NCBI GenBank assembly: GCA_017871115.1
Contig: JAFCIZ010000004.1
Coordinates: 1,254,851 to 1,318,850 of the forward strand
Source of the DNA: Cunninghamella blakesleeana
Lineage: Eukaryota > Mucoromycota > Mucoromycetes > Mucorales > Cunninghamellaceae
Direction: 5' to 3'
Length of the DNA: 64,000 nt
Below the pieces are notes generated by a model that saw nothing but the letters and a program-made list of their open reading frames with translations, was not told the DNA's origin and ran no database searches. The position numbers and the translations under genes were made by a program. Shown here one piece after another: positions 38,098-50,058 of the stretch; within the stretch, counting starts at the first letter, position 1, and each line of letters starts with the position of its first letter.

Positions 38098-39281
38098 TAT
38101 GCTATAATACAATTTTTATTTTCCTTGTTTTTATGTTCTAGAGATAATAAAGTAGCCAATTGAATTTGTTCTTCTTCTGTTATTGCCTATATTCAAGGTG
38201 AGAGGGGAACTATTAGTTCTTATTTTTATATTAATTTCATTCTACTTTGTATATTATTATTTTTTATATATAGTATATAAACTTACACCTCGGTTTGCTT
38301 TAGCTTGAAGAGTCTGAATTTTTTGTCGGTTAATATTATTTTGTCTATGTAATTAAAATATAAAAAAAGGAATGTTTTATTTAATATATTTATTTTTCCT
38401 TATTATTATTATTGCTATCATTAATATATATATATTACATACCTATTATTGTTATTATTATTGTTATTACTTGTATTTTGCTTTAATCCAGTTGATCTTT
38501 TGATGGCAGCTAATGCAGACATTTTTTGCGGGGTAGATTGTTGTGATGATGATGACAATGAATATTTAAAAGCTGAATTATTATTTTTCTTCTTATTCCC
38601 TTCACATTGATGATCTTGTTCTAAACGATGTTTTACACAATAAGATAATCCACAAGCATTACAATTCATTGGTACCAAGAGTTTTGTTTTACACCCTTTT
38701 AATTTACATAGATTTGAAGGTGTTTTTTGGTCCATACAATTATTTTGAATATGTCGATAGACTCGATCATTTGGGTCTTCATTTCTTGGTCCAGGTACAG
38801 GTTTATTACAAATAGGGCAAGTTACTACACTAATTTATAAATAATAAAAAAGAAAGAAATAATTTATATTGGTTATTACATAAAAAAAAATCTTATACTA
38901 ATCTTATCATTTTTTATTCCATTTTGTAATATTTACCGAACATCGAAGTTTGGATCTTGTCTTATTGGACAATTATGATCGTCTAATTTAAAGTGTTCCT
39001 GACTAAATAGAAAAAAAACATATACATACTATAAGTAATTAGCAATAATAATAGTAGTAATAGTAATAATAAATTTTCATTCTACACACCAATATATTTT
39101 TTTACAATGATAACAATTATAAGGAAGAAAATCTATTAAGAATAATGAAAAAAATAAAATAGATTCCATCAGGAGCTAAATATTTCATTGTATTTTAATT
39201 TGGTCAGCCGAATATGATATATATACCTAATTGGGAGCAATCTTTTAAAGAACAATGTTTTCCAACGTCAGGTAATTCCAT
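38098..39281 (-). CDS. Double AN1-type zinc-finger protein (ZFAND2/Cuz1-like)
   Basis: Proteasome- or Cdc48-associated stress protein family, by homology. Six exons join in frame from the start at 39281. The first AN1 finger spans residues about 10-45: CSLKDC, LPYNCYHCKKIYCQEHF, then DHNCP. The second is CKLKGCKTKL, MNCNACGLSYCVKHR, then DHQCEG. A CPICNKPVP segment lies between them. The two-finger arrangement resembles ZFAND2A/AIRAP and yeast Cuz1. The tail has an Asn tract and then ITEEEQIQLATLLSLEHKNK, which resembles a degenerate ubiquitin-interacting motif as in ZFAND2B. The intron before the last exon needs the GTAAGT donor two bases inside a GGTGTAAGT context. Divergent from PFD1. Confidence 0.87.
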
Positions 39282-39446
39282 TATAAATTTAAAAGTTAAA
39301 TTAAAAAATAAGACAATTCAGAATAAAGCAAGTTAAATATATAGAATATCAAAAAAAAAAGTAAAAGGTAATAAAAAATAAAAAGAAAAGCGAAAGAAAA
39401 AATCAAAAAAGGAGAAAGGAATTCATTTTTTTTATATAAAAATTAA

Positions 39447-39459
39447 TTTAAAATTCCGC
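39447..39459 (+). promoter_or_regulatory. Shared 13-nt promoter element (AN1/PFD1)
   Basis: Second exact copy of TTTAAAATTCCGC, again in a divergent promoter and again ending 103 nt before the plus-strand ATG (here PFD1 at 39562). Confidence 0.4.
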
Positions 39460-39561
39460 TTTTTTTTTACTAGGAATTCAATTTTTTTTTACCTTCCCTT
39501 TCCTTTCCTTTTTCTATTATATATATATAAATATATACAATAAAAATAGTAATTTATAAAC

Positions 39562-40219
39562 ATGTCTGGTATATCTGACGATGCTATTCGTAATGTATGA
39601 TGTTTTCTAGTTTTTTTTCTTTTTTTTTTTTTAATTTTTTATTATAAATCAATTAATAATAATAATATTAATAATAATAAAAATAATAACAATAATAGTA
39701 ATAAACTTGATGTGAAATAAATATAAAATAATAAAAACGTCAGCATATGATGACTAAATAAAAAAAAAAATTATTGTTTCCTCTCTCGCACTTTCTAGAT
39801 CTTCATAGAACTTCAGGCTAAATATATCACCAGCCAACAACAAGTCAATACAGTAAAAGCACAAATACAAAATAAACAAAGAGAAAGAAAAATGGCTGAG
39901 TTAACACGTCGTGAATTAGAGACTTTAGAATCTGGTACCAAAACATATAAACCTGTGGGCAAGATGTAATGGATATATTGATATCGATATGGATAGTGTA
40001 ATAATTATAATAATAATATGTATATATCTATTCTATGTATTATTTAATAGGTTTATTCAAGCACCTTTATCTGAAATGAAGAGTCAATATGTACAATCCG
40101 TAGAAAAAGCTGATGAACAAATTCAGCAATTAGAAAAATCACAAAAATATTGGGAAAGAACAGCAGCTGAAGCACAAGGAAATTTGAAGGATATTTTAAA
40201 CGGTCCTCGATCAATGTAA
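39562..40219 (+). CDS. PFD1: Prefoldin subunit 1
   Basis: Beta-type subunit of the hexameric prefoldin co-chaperone that hands nascent actin and tubulin to CCT. Three exons (39562-39594, 39799-39965, 40051-40219) give 122 aa, the normal length. N-terminal helix IFIELQAKYITSQQQVNTVK; the beta-hairpin region RRELETLESGTKTYKPVGKM joined to FIQAPLSEM; C-terminal helix with EKADEQIQQLEKSQKYWERT. PFD1 rather than PFD2, 4 or 6 is chosen for the TELQAK-like start and the VGKMF-type hairpin. Exon 1 has only 11 codons, and intron 1 is 204 nt. Confidence 0.92.
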
Positions 40220-40433
40220 TATAGGATGGATGATAGGTTATTGTTTATTATTAGTACTGTTATTATCATTATAGCATATTCGTAGATTATAATTATTATT
40301 TTTTAAAAAAAGTTAATAAAAAGTATATAATATTGATTGATAAGTTAGATACAAGATTATAGTAAAGCGACACTAAACAGAGAGAGAGAGAATAAATAAA
40401 TGAAGGAAACAATAACATGATTCAATTTTTTTT

Positions 40434-42801
40434 TTATTGCTTTGACATTAGTTCTTCTAGCTTTGATTTCATTAATAATGTCGCACCAAAAACATAGCTT
40501 TTACTACTTAAACTTGATGTACTACCATTACTTTCTGATGTTTTACCGCTATGTATTGAGCAATCACTACTACTAATAGTACTTGTTGTCATTGTTGCTC
40601 TTGTATGAGCACCATTAGCTTCACTATTTTGGTGCTGATGTTGTTTTTGTTGAAGGATAGTTTTCTCCATTTCTTTTACTGTTTTAGCACCCATTTTACG
40701 TAAATAATTAGATATTGATATTAATCCACCTGATTTGGCAAGATCCAATGGTGTTGGGACCTGTTTGGTAACATATGTGTTTGGATAAGCACCTAAATCG
40801 CTAACTAATTTGACAACGGCTTTTCCTCGACGATTTCTTATGGCATAATGTAATGGTGTTTCACCTATATGATCAGTTTTATTAGGAGACATACCGCATG
40901 TGTTGACTAAATATTCAATCATTCTTGTTTTTCCAGATTTACAAGCATAATGAAGTGGTGTTGCACCTAATTTTTTTTAAATAAAGATATAAAGATATTA
41001 AATGAAAATAAACATCATAAATATTAATAGTCCATGCAAATGTATTTTTTTGTTACTACTATATATGAATATATATATATATATATATATATATTACCAT
41101 TTGTATCAACTTGATCGATTAGTCCGTTAGGACACAGGTGTAAAAGATAATCAGCTATCTCCAAAGCATCCATTTCAGCAGCAGCATGTAAGGCATTTTC
41201 TTTATTAGGTCCTTGACTTTCCAATATGTTTGTAGAAGCATACTCTACTAATAATCTTATCCCATTTATATAATTTAATTTTGCAGCCAAAATCAATGGA
41301 GGCATTTTATCTTGGCCAGAATTGCCTAATGGTAGTGCATGTGTATTCACACCAGCGACAATAACCCTTTTTAATGCAGATGTGTTTTTAATGGCTATTA
41401 ATGCATGGATTAGCCCGTATCCTTCTTTTACTAGTTTGTTGGTTGATGTATGATTAGCAACATTAGTTTTTCCTCCCCGCTTTATATAGTTTCTAATGAA
41501 TATTTATATTTAAAAAATAAGTTCATGAATAAAATATTCTTTTTAAATTATACTATATATATTTATTGACCACTACTCTATTTTTTATTTTATTTTTTTA
41601 AAAAAACAACTTACGCAACTAAAGAATCAACACCTTCTTTATCCGATTTTCCACGAGCTATTGTATGCCAAAAGCCTTCACCGCAACCGTATTCAAGTTC
41701 TTCGTTATGAGATGAGAAATTTTTTTCAGTCATTGATAAAGATTGTGATAATGTATTTATTTGTGAATTATATGATAATGGTGATGAGATTATATTATTT
41801 GAAAATTTTGCATTATCATCAATAACGTAATTATTATTGTTATTATGTATGTTTTCTGTTGAATTAGTTAGGAAGGATGATATGTTTGAATTTATCCCTT
41901 TTGTTTTGGTAATGGTAGGTGATGAAGAGATTGATGATGGTGGAGGTGGTAATGGTAGATCATCAGGAGGTGGTGATTTTGGTGAAGGAATTGATTCCAA
42001 TGAAGGGTAATCTTCCAAAACAGAGAGAATATCAAATAAAGTATGATCATGATCACGGTCATCAATATTATTACTGCTATTATTATTATGTTGTTGTAGA
42101 TGATTACCATAAGGTTTATTATAAAAAAAAAGAGATGGAGATTCAAATTGTTGATTCCGTGTAGGTGACGTTGGCCGTTTTGCATTGCTATGATCTAAAT
42201 CAAAAGGTGCGCTATAATAACTAGATTTACTGATTCTATCAGAAGAATGGATACTACTATTGAATGTGATAGTTGAATCTCTACAGCTACTATTTAAACT
42301 TTGGAAAGAATAACATTTTTTTTTTAAATAAGAATCAAGCTGTTGTTGTTGACCCATTTGATTATTATCAGTAATATTATTGTTGCCGCTGTTGCTATGA
42401 TTATAATGATTATGCTGATTATTGTCATTTTCACTATTGCTGTGAATCATTAATGACGTTTCATATTTTAATTTGTAATATTGCATTTCTTGTACTGTAC
42501 TATCAAATCTCATTTTTTGAATTTGATAATCATTTTGAAGATTATCATAGATATATTCATATTCTTTTAAAGTATTTACAAGTGATTCATGCTGACGTTC
42601 CCAATTCACTATAATCTTATTCATTGCTGTATAAATTTTTTTTTTAATTTCTTGACATTGTAATGAATCAATAATGATACAAAATTCTTTAAATGCTACT
42701 TTATCTGTTTTAAGTAAGGTTGCTGTCGTATTATAGTTTTTATTCGATATTTCTAATAAAGATTTTGACATTGTGTAGGTATTAATCTGGTTGGTATCCA
42801 A
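40434..42801 (-). CDS. Ankyrin-repeat protein with N-terminal helical domain, 704 aa
   Basis: Three exons join in frame (41615-42801, 41098-41492, 40434-40966). The first about 120 residues are helical and coiled-coil-like (NERQHESLVNTLKEYEYIYD type), reminiscent of an arfaptin/BAR-like module but not assigned. A long Ser/Asn/Pro-rich section (residues about 130-370) includes a PPPDDLPLPPPPSS stretch that could bind SH3 or WW domains. From about residue 400, several ankyrin repeats follow: DKMPPLILAAKLNYINGIRL, KENALHAAAEMDALEIADYL, NGATPLHYACKSGKTRMIEY, GETPLHYAIRNRRGKAVVKL, and a divergent PTPLDLAKSGG unit. The overall layout recalls fungal BAR/ankyrin or ACAP-like proteins without an ArfGAP finger. 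The Ser-rich C-terminus is disordered. Confidence 0.8.
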
Positions 42802-43280
42802 AGTATATATATATATTAAAAAAAGTAAAAAAAAAATTGTAATGCTAATTCAATAAAAAAGATGAATATTGAAATATGCAGTATTTAAAAAAAAAAAGTT
42901 TAAAAAACAAAGAGTTTTTTTTTATTTTCTTCACATATCACTTATTAAAAAATCACTCAGGGGGTAATTATGCTAACTTTCATAGGCTAGCCAATTGATC
43001 ATCCAAATTATCTCTTTGTTATATTCGTTCTCCTGTTACCGAACACGCAATTCATGTGAATAAACTTTCCTAAAAAAGAATTTCTGCTGAATTTTATGTA
43101 GAAAAACATAAAAATAAACAATATATACATCATCGGTATTAATCCAGATGTAAATATATACGAATGTGTGAGTTAATAATATTAAGTATAGTAAAATTAG
43201 TATTAAATTTAGTAAACATTTATTACAGCCATTATTATATGCATAATTTATAAATATTAAAATATTATATTATATTATAT

Positions 43281-43316
<36 letters not shown>

Positions 43317-43405
43317 AGTTAAATATCTTCGTCTTTATCATTATTAAATCCCCTTCTAGTCTAAAAAAAAAGTTTATACAAATTTGGAACCTCCAAGATG
43401 TTTTT
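42802..43405. other. Intergenic, ankyrin-gene promoter side
   Basis: About 600 nt between tandem minus-strand genes. The segment at 42958-43070 is less AT-biased than its surroundings, but I see no coding frame or RNA signature in it. A TATAT microsatellite lies at about 43268-43312. Confidence 0.45.
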
Positions 43406-46038
43406 TTAAGTTTCAGTCATCTCCATTCCTTGATATCCTCTAGGTTGTCCTTTTATTCTATCTACGAGGCCTATATAAATAATATGATATGATGTATATG
43501 TATACATTAATCCTTTTTTAACTTCATTTTTATTTTTTATTCTATTTTTATTTTGAAACCTATGTATCTGTTATATATAACTTACCATTCCATAAATTGA
43601 TAATTGCCGATTTATATTTGATTTGTATAAGCCAAATTGGAATAGATATAAACAGAAATCCAATTGCAGATAAACTTTCCAAAGGAGCTTCTATAAAGGG
43701 AGTTGTACAAAGGAATAACGCTACCATACAAAATAGGATGGGTGTGGATAACCAAACTCTATATGGGCGTTTTAATTCAGGTTCTCTATACCGTAATATT
43801 AATAATGAAAATACAGCTAAGAAATAGAATCTGTGGGACAATTATAAAATAGAAATAAAAAAGTTAATTAATATATACAAAGAAATTATTATTTTAATAA
43901 CTATTTTTAAGAAAAAAAAAAAAAAAACATTTATTGGTACTTACAACCAGGCACAGACTGAATAAAAATTTACTAGAGCACGAAAACTTCCAACTAATAT
44001 GAATAATGTTGTCAAGATTAATTGCAGTATGATGGCTGTTATTGGTGTATGCCTGCTTGTATTTAATTTTCCAAGAAATGATGGTAGATGACCTTGTTTT
44101 GCTGAAACATAGATAATTCGGGCACCAGTGAATATACTTGCGTTGGCCGTCTAATATATAAATACAAGTTTGGAAGAGAAAATAAAAAATATTTAGTTTG
44201 ATAAATAAAATGTCCATTGCATCTTTGTTTTTCAATCTTCTTTCTTTCTTTTCTTTCTTCCTCTTTTTCTTTTTTAATTTACCCCAAAGCAACTTAAAGC
44301 TACACAGACTGCAAATAGAATACCGCCAGTAGGACCAAAAGCCTTTTTCCCAAAATCCATTGCAACCGTATTTGTATGCATGACAACTTGAGGGCGGAGC
44401 ACACCAAGATATGCAACATTAGCCAAAATATATGTCAAGATGACTAATGGAATACCTAGAAATATAACCCGAGGAAGATCACGATGTGGATTTTTCATTT
44501 CACCAGAGACATAATTGAGGTTGTTCCATCCATCATAAGCCCATAGACCTATATTAAAGTTTATTTATTTATTTATATATTTTTTAGTTACTGGCATCAA
44601 ACTTTTCATTTTTTAATATTTCTTCTCTCTCACTCTTTCTTTCTCCCTCTATTTACCTATTTATATACTTACTTATCTACCTATCTACCTATCTATCTTT
44701 TTCCTTTTTTTTATGATATTTATTTTACCAGAGTATAATGCCATAGTATATTGGCCAAAAGTGATTGTATCAATATGACCAAAAAAGGGTACCATTTCAA
44801 AAGTATTTTCTTTCATTGTGCCTTGAGCTAATAGTACTACACCCGTAATAGATATTACAACAGCTGCTATGACTTTAATCATGGTTAAGAAATCTTGAAC
44901 ATGAATCCCAGCTCTTGTTGATACTGAATTTAATATACTGATTAAAATAAGTGTTGCCACAGCTATTAATTTTGGTAAAAATTTTGGAATTACTGAGTCG
45001 GCCAATTCCACCGCTTCATCTGAATCATGAGGGACTTGAAAAAAATAAGTATGGTAAGCTATTCTAGATACATATTCTCCAAGAACGATACAAACAATCG
45101 CGTTACTTCCAGGCTATTTTTTTTTAAAAAATAATAATAATAATATATATATTTTTAAGTCGATTTAATTCCATTTAAATAATTTAAAAAAACTTTAATG
45201 ATGGGTGCTTTTGTGTTACCTACCTTTTGAACCATAATTGTAATAAATTCAAATATAAATGCTACTAAACTACCATACGCCCGACCTAAATAGACAGACT
45301 CACCACCATTCATAGGTAACATGGCTCCTAATTCCGCATAACATAATGCGCCTGAGAGTGCTAATAAACCAGCAACTAACCATACTAATAATGCTGTCCC
45401 TGGTGCTTGTGTTGCTTCTAATACTGGGCCTGAGTTTTAAAAAGCGTTTTCAACAAAAAAAAGGAAAAAGAAAATTAGAATTAGAATGACATATATGGCT
45501 ATATATAAAAACCATTTAGTTCAAAAAAAAAAAGGGATTATGAAAAAAAAAGGGACAAAAAATTACAGTAACCATAATAATCATAATAATATATATTGGT
45601 ATTATTATATTATTATTGTAATAATAATAAATATGTGCATATATAAAAAAATAACTTATATTCACCTGGAGAACTAAATAGACCACTTCCTATCATGGAA
45701 CCAATGACTAATCCTAGACCATTAATAAACGTTACTTTTTTTTGTAATTCAGGTCCTCTTGCTTGAGTTTGAGTGAGAGGGATCATGGGTATAGATTCAA
45801 AAGAAAATACGGAGGCTGAAGAACGATTGGCATGGTAGGTGGATGGTAATAGGTTTTGTTCATCTTGATCTGATGATAGTGATAAAGAATCGTCATCATC
45901 GTCATTATGTAAATGATGTGAAAGATGGTGGTGGCGATCATCTGTACTTGGTCTACTGAAAATAGAATCTTCGTCGTCTAATTCAAAAGCTGATTCTAGC
46001 TCATTTTTATCATATTTAAACTGATGAGGAGTGTTCAT
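43406..46038 (-). CDS. APC/LAT-type amino-acid transporter
   Basis: Twelve-helix amino-acid transporter of the APC superfamily, closest in appearance to the L-type (LAT/SLC7) and fungal Mup1-like group. Exons join in frame. The cytosolic N-terminus (about 100 aa) is acidic and Ser-rich. TM1 carries the substrate-binding helix break GSMIGSGLFSSPG, preceded by FINGLGLVIG. TM2 region: APGTALLVWLVAGLLALSGA. Then ALCYAELGAMLPMNGGESVY, GLWAYDGWNNLNYVSGEMKN with PHRDLPR, the TM8 region FGTANASIFTGARIIYVSAK, and FYFLAVFSLLILRYREPELK with RPYRV. The C-terminus is short (RGYQGMEMTET). A heavy-chain partner is not expected in fungi. The exact substrate cannot be read from the sequence. Head-to-head with ERI1. 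Confidence 0.9.
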
Positions 46039-46327
46039 GATCTAATATAATATAAATATGATATACAAAAAAATATACAAAATGAATATATATATATATA
46101 TATTAAAAAAAAATAAAGGATTGGATGAAAGTGTAAATTACATAAAGGAAAGAAAAAAGGAACAATAATAAATAAAAAAAAAAAGGAAAGGAAAGAAAGA
46201 AAAAGGAAAAAAAAATGGGCGGCAGTTTAATTTTTATACATAAAATTAAATATTTAGCGGGTTAAAAAATTTAGAGAAAAAAAAAGATTTTTTTCCTTTC
46301 ACTTTCTAAAGTTACTTTATATATGTT

Positions 46328-47569
46328 ATGACAGAACCTGAGGGTGAATCACTTACTACCGTAGAAAGCCTTCGGCAACAATTAGAAAATTTAGGCTTGG
46401 ATACAAGAGGTCATAAACCAGAATTAAAGAAACGATTACGAAAAGCTAAAAAAAAGATCGAAAATAAGGAAAAAAACGAACAATCACAAGTAAAAAAGTA
46501 AAGAATAGTATTATATAAATAGTGTGCGCATATATCTATATCTATATTCATATATATATATATATATATATATATTAATGGTCTATTATATTTATTTGTT
46601 TATTAACTATAGAGCAGACTCTACTAAAAAACAACCTTATGACTATTATCTTTTCTTTGACGTTGAAGCTACTTGTGAAGCAGACGGTGGTTTTGAATAT
46701 CCAAATGAAATTATTGAATTTCCCATTGTATTGGTAGAAGGGGAATCGTTCAATATTGTAAGTTATTTTTTTTTCTTATTTTTTGCTCAAGCATAAAATG
46801 TAAATATATACATGTGTGTATTTTTTATTTTTTTCTTAAAAAAACCTTATTTTCATATCCTATTTAGGTTGATGAATTTAGATCTTATGTCAAACCCTCC
46901 AAAAACCCCATACTATCTGACTTTTGTAAAGAACTTACTGGAATTGATCAAGTAAGGAACAAGACATAATAAAATAAATATATAAATAATAGAAATAAAA
47001 GATCAATGAAAATTAATATATATATATATTACTTAATTTATAGGCAACTATAGACAAGAGCCCTGATTTTATAGAAGTATTAAATAGCTTTCAAGAGTTT
47101 ATGGCTAAATATTCTCTCTTTCAAGACAAATCAGCCGTATTTGTTACAGGTATATATAGGAACATAGTTTATTAAATTTTGTTTTTATATTCTATTATTT
47201 TTTTTAAAAAAAAGTACAAAGGAAATTTAATATCATTATTATAATACCATTCATGTTTATATAATAATAATAGATGGACCGTTTGATATCCGTGATTTTA
47301 TAACCAAACAATGCCGCCATAGTAGATTAAAGAAAAGGCCGTCTTACTTCTGTAAACCTTGGATCAACATTAGAAAACTCTATCAAGACTTTTACAAATA
47401 TAAAAAATCAAAAAATATTGCCAGTATGCTAGCAGATCTAAACATGACGTTCGAAGGACATGCTCATTCTGGATTAGATGATGCCCGTAATTTGGTGTAT
47501 ATTGCAAGAAAAATGAAATCGGATGGATGTCTTTTTAGATCAAACATTAGTTGGTATGGGAACAAGTAA
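46328..47569 (+). CDS. ERI1: 3'-5' exoribonuclease ERI1 (3'hExo-like) with SAP domain
   Basis: DEDDh exoribonuclease that in other eukaryotes trims 5.8S rRNA 3' ends and degrades histone mRNA or small RNAs. Five exons from 46328 (46328-46497 is exon 1). The first about 45 aa form a SAP motif (VESLRQQLENLGLDTRGHKP then ELKKRLRKA), as in animal ERI1. The nuclease core shows FFDVEATCEADGGFEYPNEI (catalytic Asp and Glu), LTGIDQATIDKSPDF, DGPFDIRDF (second Asp), and AHSGLDDARNLVYIA with the catalytic His and last Asp. All four acidic residues and the histidine are present. The length of about 280 aa is normal for the SAP plus nuclease form. The stop is followed by a TTA microsatellite. Confidence 0.92.
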
Positions 47570-47596
47570 ATGGTTTTAATATGTATGATTTTTTTA

Positions 47597-47597
<1 letters not shown>

Positions 47598-47650
<53 letters not shown>
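47598..47650. repeat. (TTA)n microsatellite 3' of ERI1
   Basis: About 17 uninterrupted TTA/ATT units directly downstream of the ERI1 stop codon, probably in its 3' UTR, between convergent genes. Confidence 0.9.
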
Positions 47651-47770
47651 CAATTATTTTGTAAATAATCTTAGACAAATAAAAGTAAAAATAAAAATGA
47701 AATTATAATTATATATCATGTATACTTATCTAATAAAAAGCATGCTCTATTTTTTATTTATTTATTTCTA

Positions 47771-48765
47771 TTATAATAAATAGTAATGTTTAAGTGATGA
47801 TTCTAAATTAAGAATTTGCTGTACACATTCGATTACAGTTTCACCTTGTATATCGGGATCACGACCTTCATAAATATCTGTTGTAAATATTAGCTCTTCA
47901 CTCTTAACAAATGCAGTTCTCATGCTAACATTTTTCGCACCTGTGAGATCCCAAGATTGAGCTGATATATAATAAAAATTCTATATTAAAACAATTAAAA
48001 AAAATATACGAATATATTTAATAAATTAAATTCCTTCCATGATACATTCACTTGATCATTTATTTATTTTATGAGCTTACTTCAATTTTTTGAGTTCGAT
48101 TAATCGTTTTACGCATAACTTGTGCATATACTTTAGGATGAGGTTTAGCTACTTGAAGTTCATCACAGGTCATAATATAAATGGGTCCTTTTTTCTTTTT
48201 TGAATAATGATGATTATCATCAACGTCATCATCATATTCGGTATAAAATCCATATTTTTTTAAAAAATTACAGGTATATTCTTTATCATTTTGAGTAATG
48301 ACCCATACTGTCCATCCATTATTAATTGCTAATTCTAGTGCTTCGATTGATGTTGGTGTAGGTATTAAATTTGATCTATATGCTTCAATAACATTATCGA
48401 TTTCTTTATCCGTTGGTATGCACTGTAATTGTTTGTATATAATACGTTTTAATGTCCCTTGAAGAATATGAATCAAACTTTTATATATTCCCGAGTGTGA
48501 TTTGGCTAAGTATATCATACAACTTGATTCATACCATTCATTAAATAAAAAATAGGCGTGTTGTTCGTTCTTTAATCCATTTTTTTTCCAAGTTTCCCAA
48601 ATAACTTTTATAACGTTATCAAAGCATGTTAACGTTTCTAATATAAATAAATAAAGAAAAACGTATATATTGATTCTTTAGTAAATTCATTATAAAAAAG
48701 AGAATCCCAATTATATATATATAATAAATCTTGCTACCTAGAAAATCAAAAGCTATGGTTGGCAT
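47771..48765 (-). CDS. HAD-superfamily hydrolase, haloacid dehalogenase type II-like
   Basis: Cytosolic HAD phosphatase or dehalogenase of the type II haloacid dehalogenase-like subgroup; the substrate is unknown. The start at 48765 gives MPTIAFDFL spliced to ETLTCFDNV, placing the nucleophile Asp in a DxxxT motif I at residue 7. A helical cap follows (WETWKKNGLKNEQHAYFLFN). Motif II is in WTVWVITQNDKEYTCNFLKK (Thr-Gln-Asn). The motif III lysine is likely in VAKPHPKVYAQVMRK. Motif IV appears as SAQSWDLTGAKNVSMRTAFV after the last intron. An Asp/His/Lys-rich insertion (DDDVDDNHHYSKKKK) in the core is unusual. Related fungal enzymes are often annotated as 2-haloacid dehalogenase without biochemical support. 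Confidence 0.82.
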
Positions 48766-50058
48766 TTATGAAAAAATATAAGGTAATAAAAACAATAAAA
48801 AAATAAAAGAGTTTATGCCAGATAAAAGAGAGTAAGAGAAAAAAAGAATGAGAAAAAAAAGAGAGAGAGAGAAAAAAAAGGAGATAAATCTCTGCGCCAA
48901 ACATAATCATGCCAAAAAAACAATCTACCAATAAAAATTCTTTTTCCGAGATTCCATTTTAAGATGGTGGTGGTAAAAGGTTCTTGGGTAATAAAATCAT
49001 ATGCCTATAAAATATTTTTCTCTTTACTTTATATCCAGACCTACTTTTTTTATTGTATTTATTTTTTTAAAAAAATAAAAATAGAAAATAGTTATTGGGG
49101 CATAAAATAAGATATTATTTATATTTTTTAAAAATTAAAAAGGTCGCTTAGAGATTTAATATATAAGCTACAAATTCCTTTATTTTCATGAATTAAAAAT
49201 CAACTAGCTTGATAATTTAACAGGTTAAAGACATAGTCATTTTCTACAAGCAAACTATCTTTTATATGATAATATTAAACATCAATTGATTAAATTAAAA
49301 GAACCATATTTTAATCTAGATATTCATTTTCATTCATAGGTAATTTTTGATTGATATAAATTTGTAACGTATTAACAATAAAGTATGAATGTGACATTCG
49401 TATATATTAAAGAAAACTAATATATAGTTTGAATTTTAATTTTTTTAACTTGGCTAATCAATATTTAACACCATTGCATAAAATTAGCTTACGTATAGAA
49501 AATGATAATGCTAGCAACTTTTAAAAATTTCAATTAAATTGATTGACCTTCTATAGAGATAATTAGTAAGTAAATAGAGCAATATTATTTAAATATCTCA
49601 GAAAATATTCAATAAAATCTTATAAATTTAGGCCAATATATATATATAAGAATTACGCTATTGATGTATTAAAAAATCAAGTCGAATGGTTTATTATCCA
49701 TGGAGATGAATGAATTTATAGCTTGAGGCACAACACTTTAAATACTTTTTTTTACTCTTTTTATTTTATACTCATATAAAACTATTCATTATTTACTTTA
49801 TATTGTTAAAAAAATGGATAAAGAATAAATTGTAGATAAATTTAATAACAAAAAATATCATTTTACTATACATTAATACAACTACTTTTTTTTCCTAGAG
49901 AGGTGGGAAGTGGAAATAAGAACTCCTGGATGTAGAGCTTCTTTAAAAAAATTTAAGCTCCGTTTTTCAAAAAAAAAAAAAAAAAAAAAAAAAAATTATT
50001 ATTTTTCATACTTCTTTCTTTCTTTGCAATTTTTTTTATTAATTTATATATTTATGCA
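48766..50058. other. Intergenic, 1.3 kb, AT-rich
   Basis: Divergent promoters of the HAD hydrolase and INTS7. An A25 run occurs at about 49970-49994, just after a GCTCCG island (about 49960), some 65 nt before the INTS7 ATG. No reading frame longer than chance and no RNA gene signature was seen. Confidence 0.45.
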
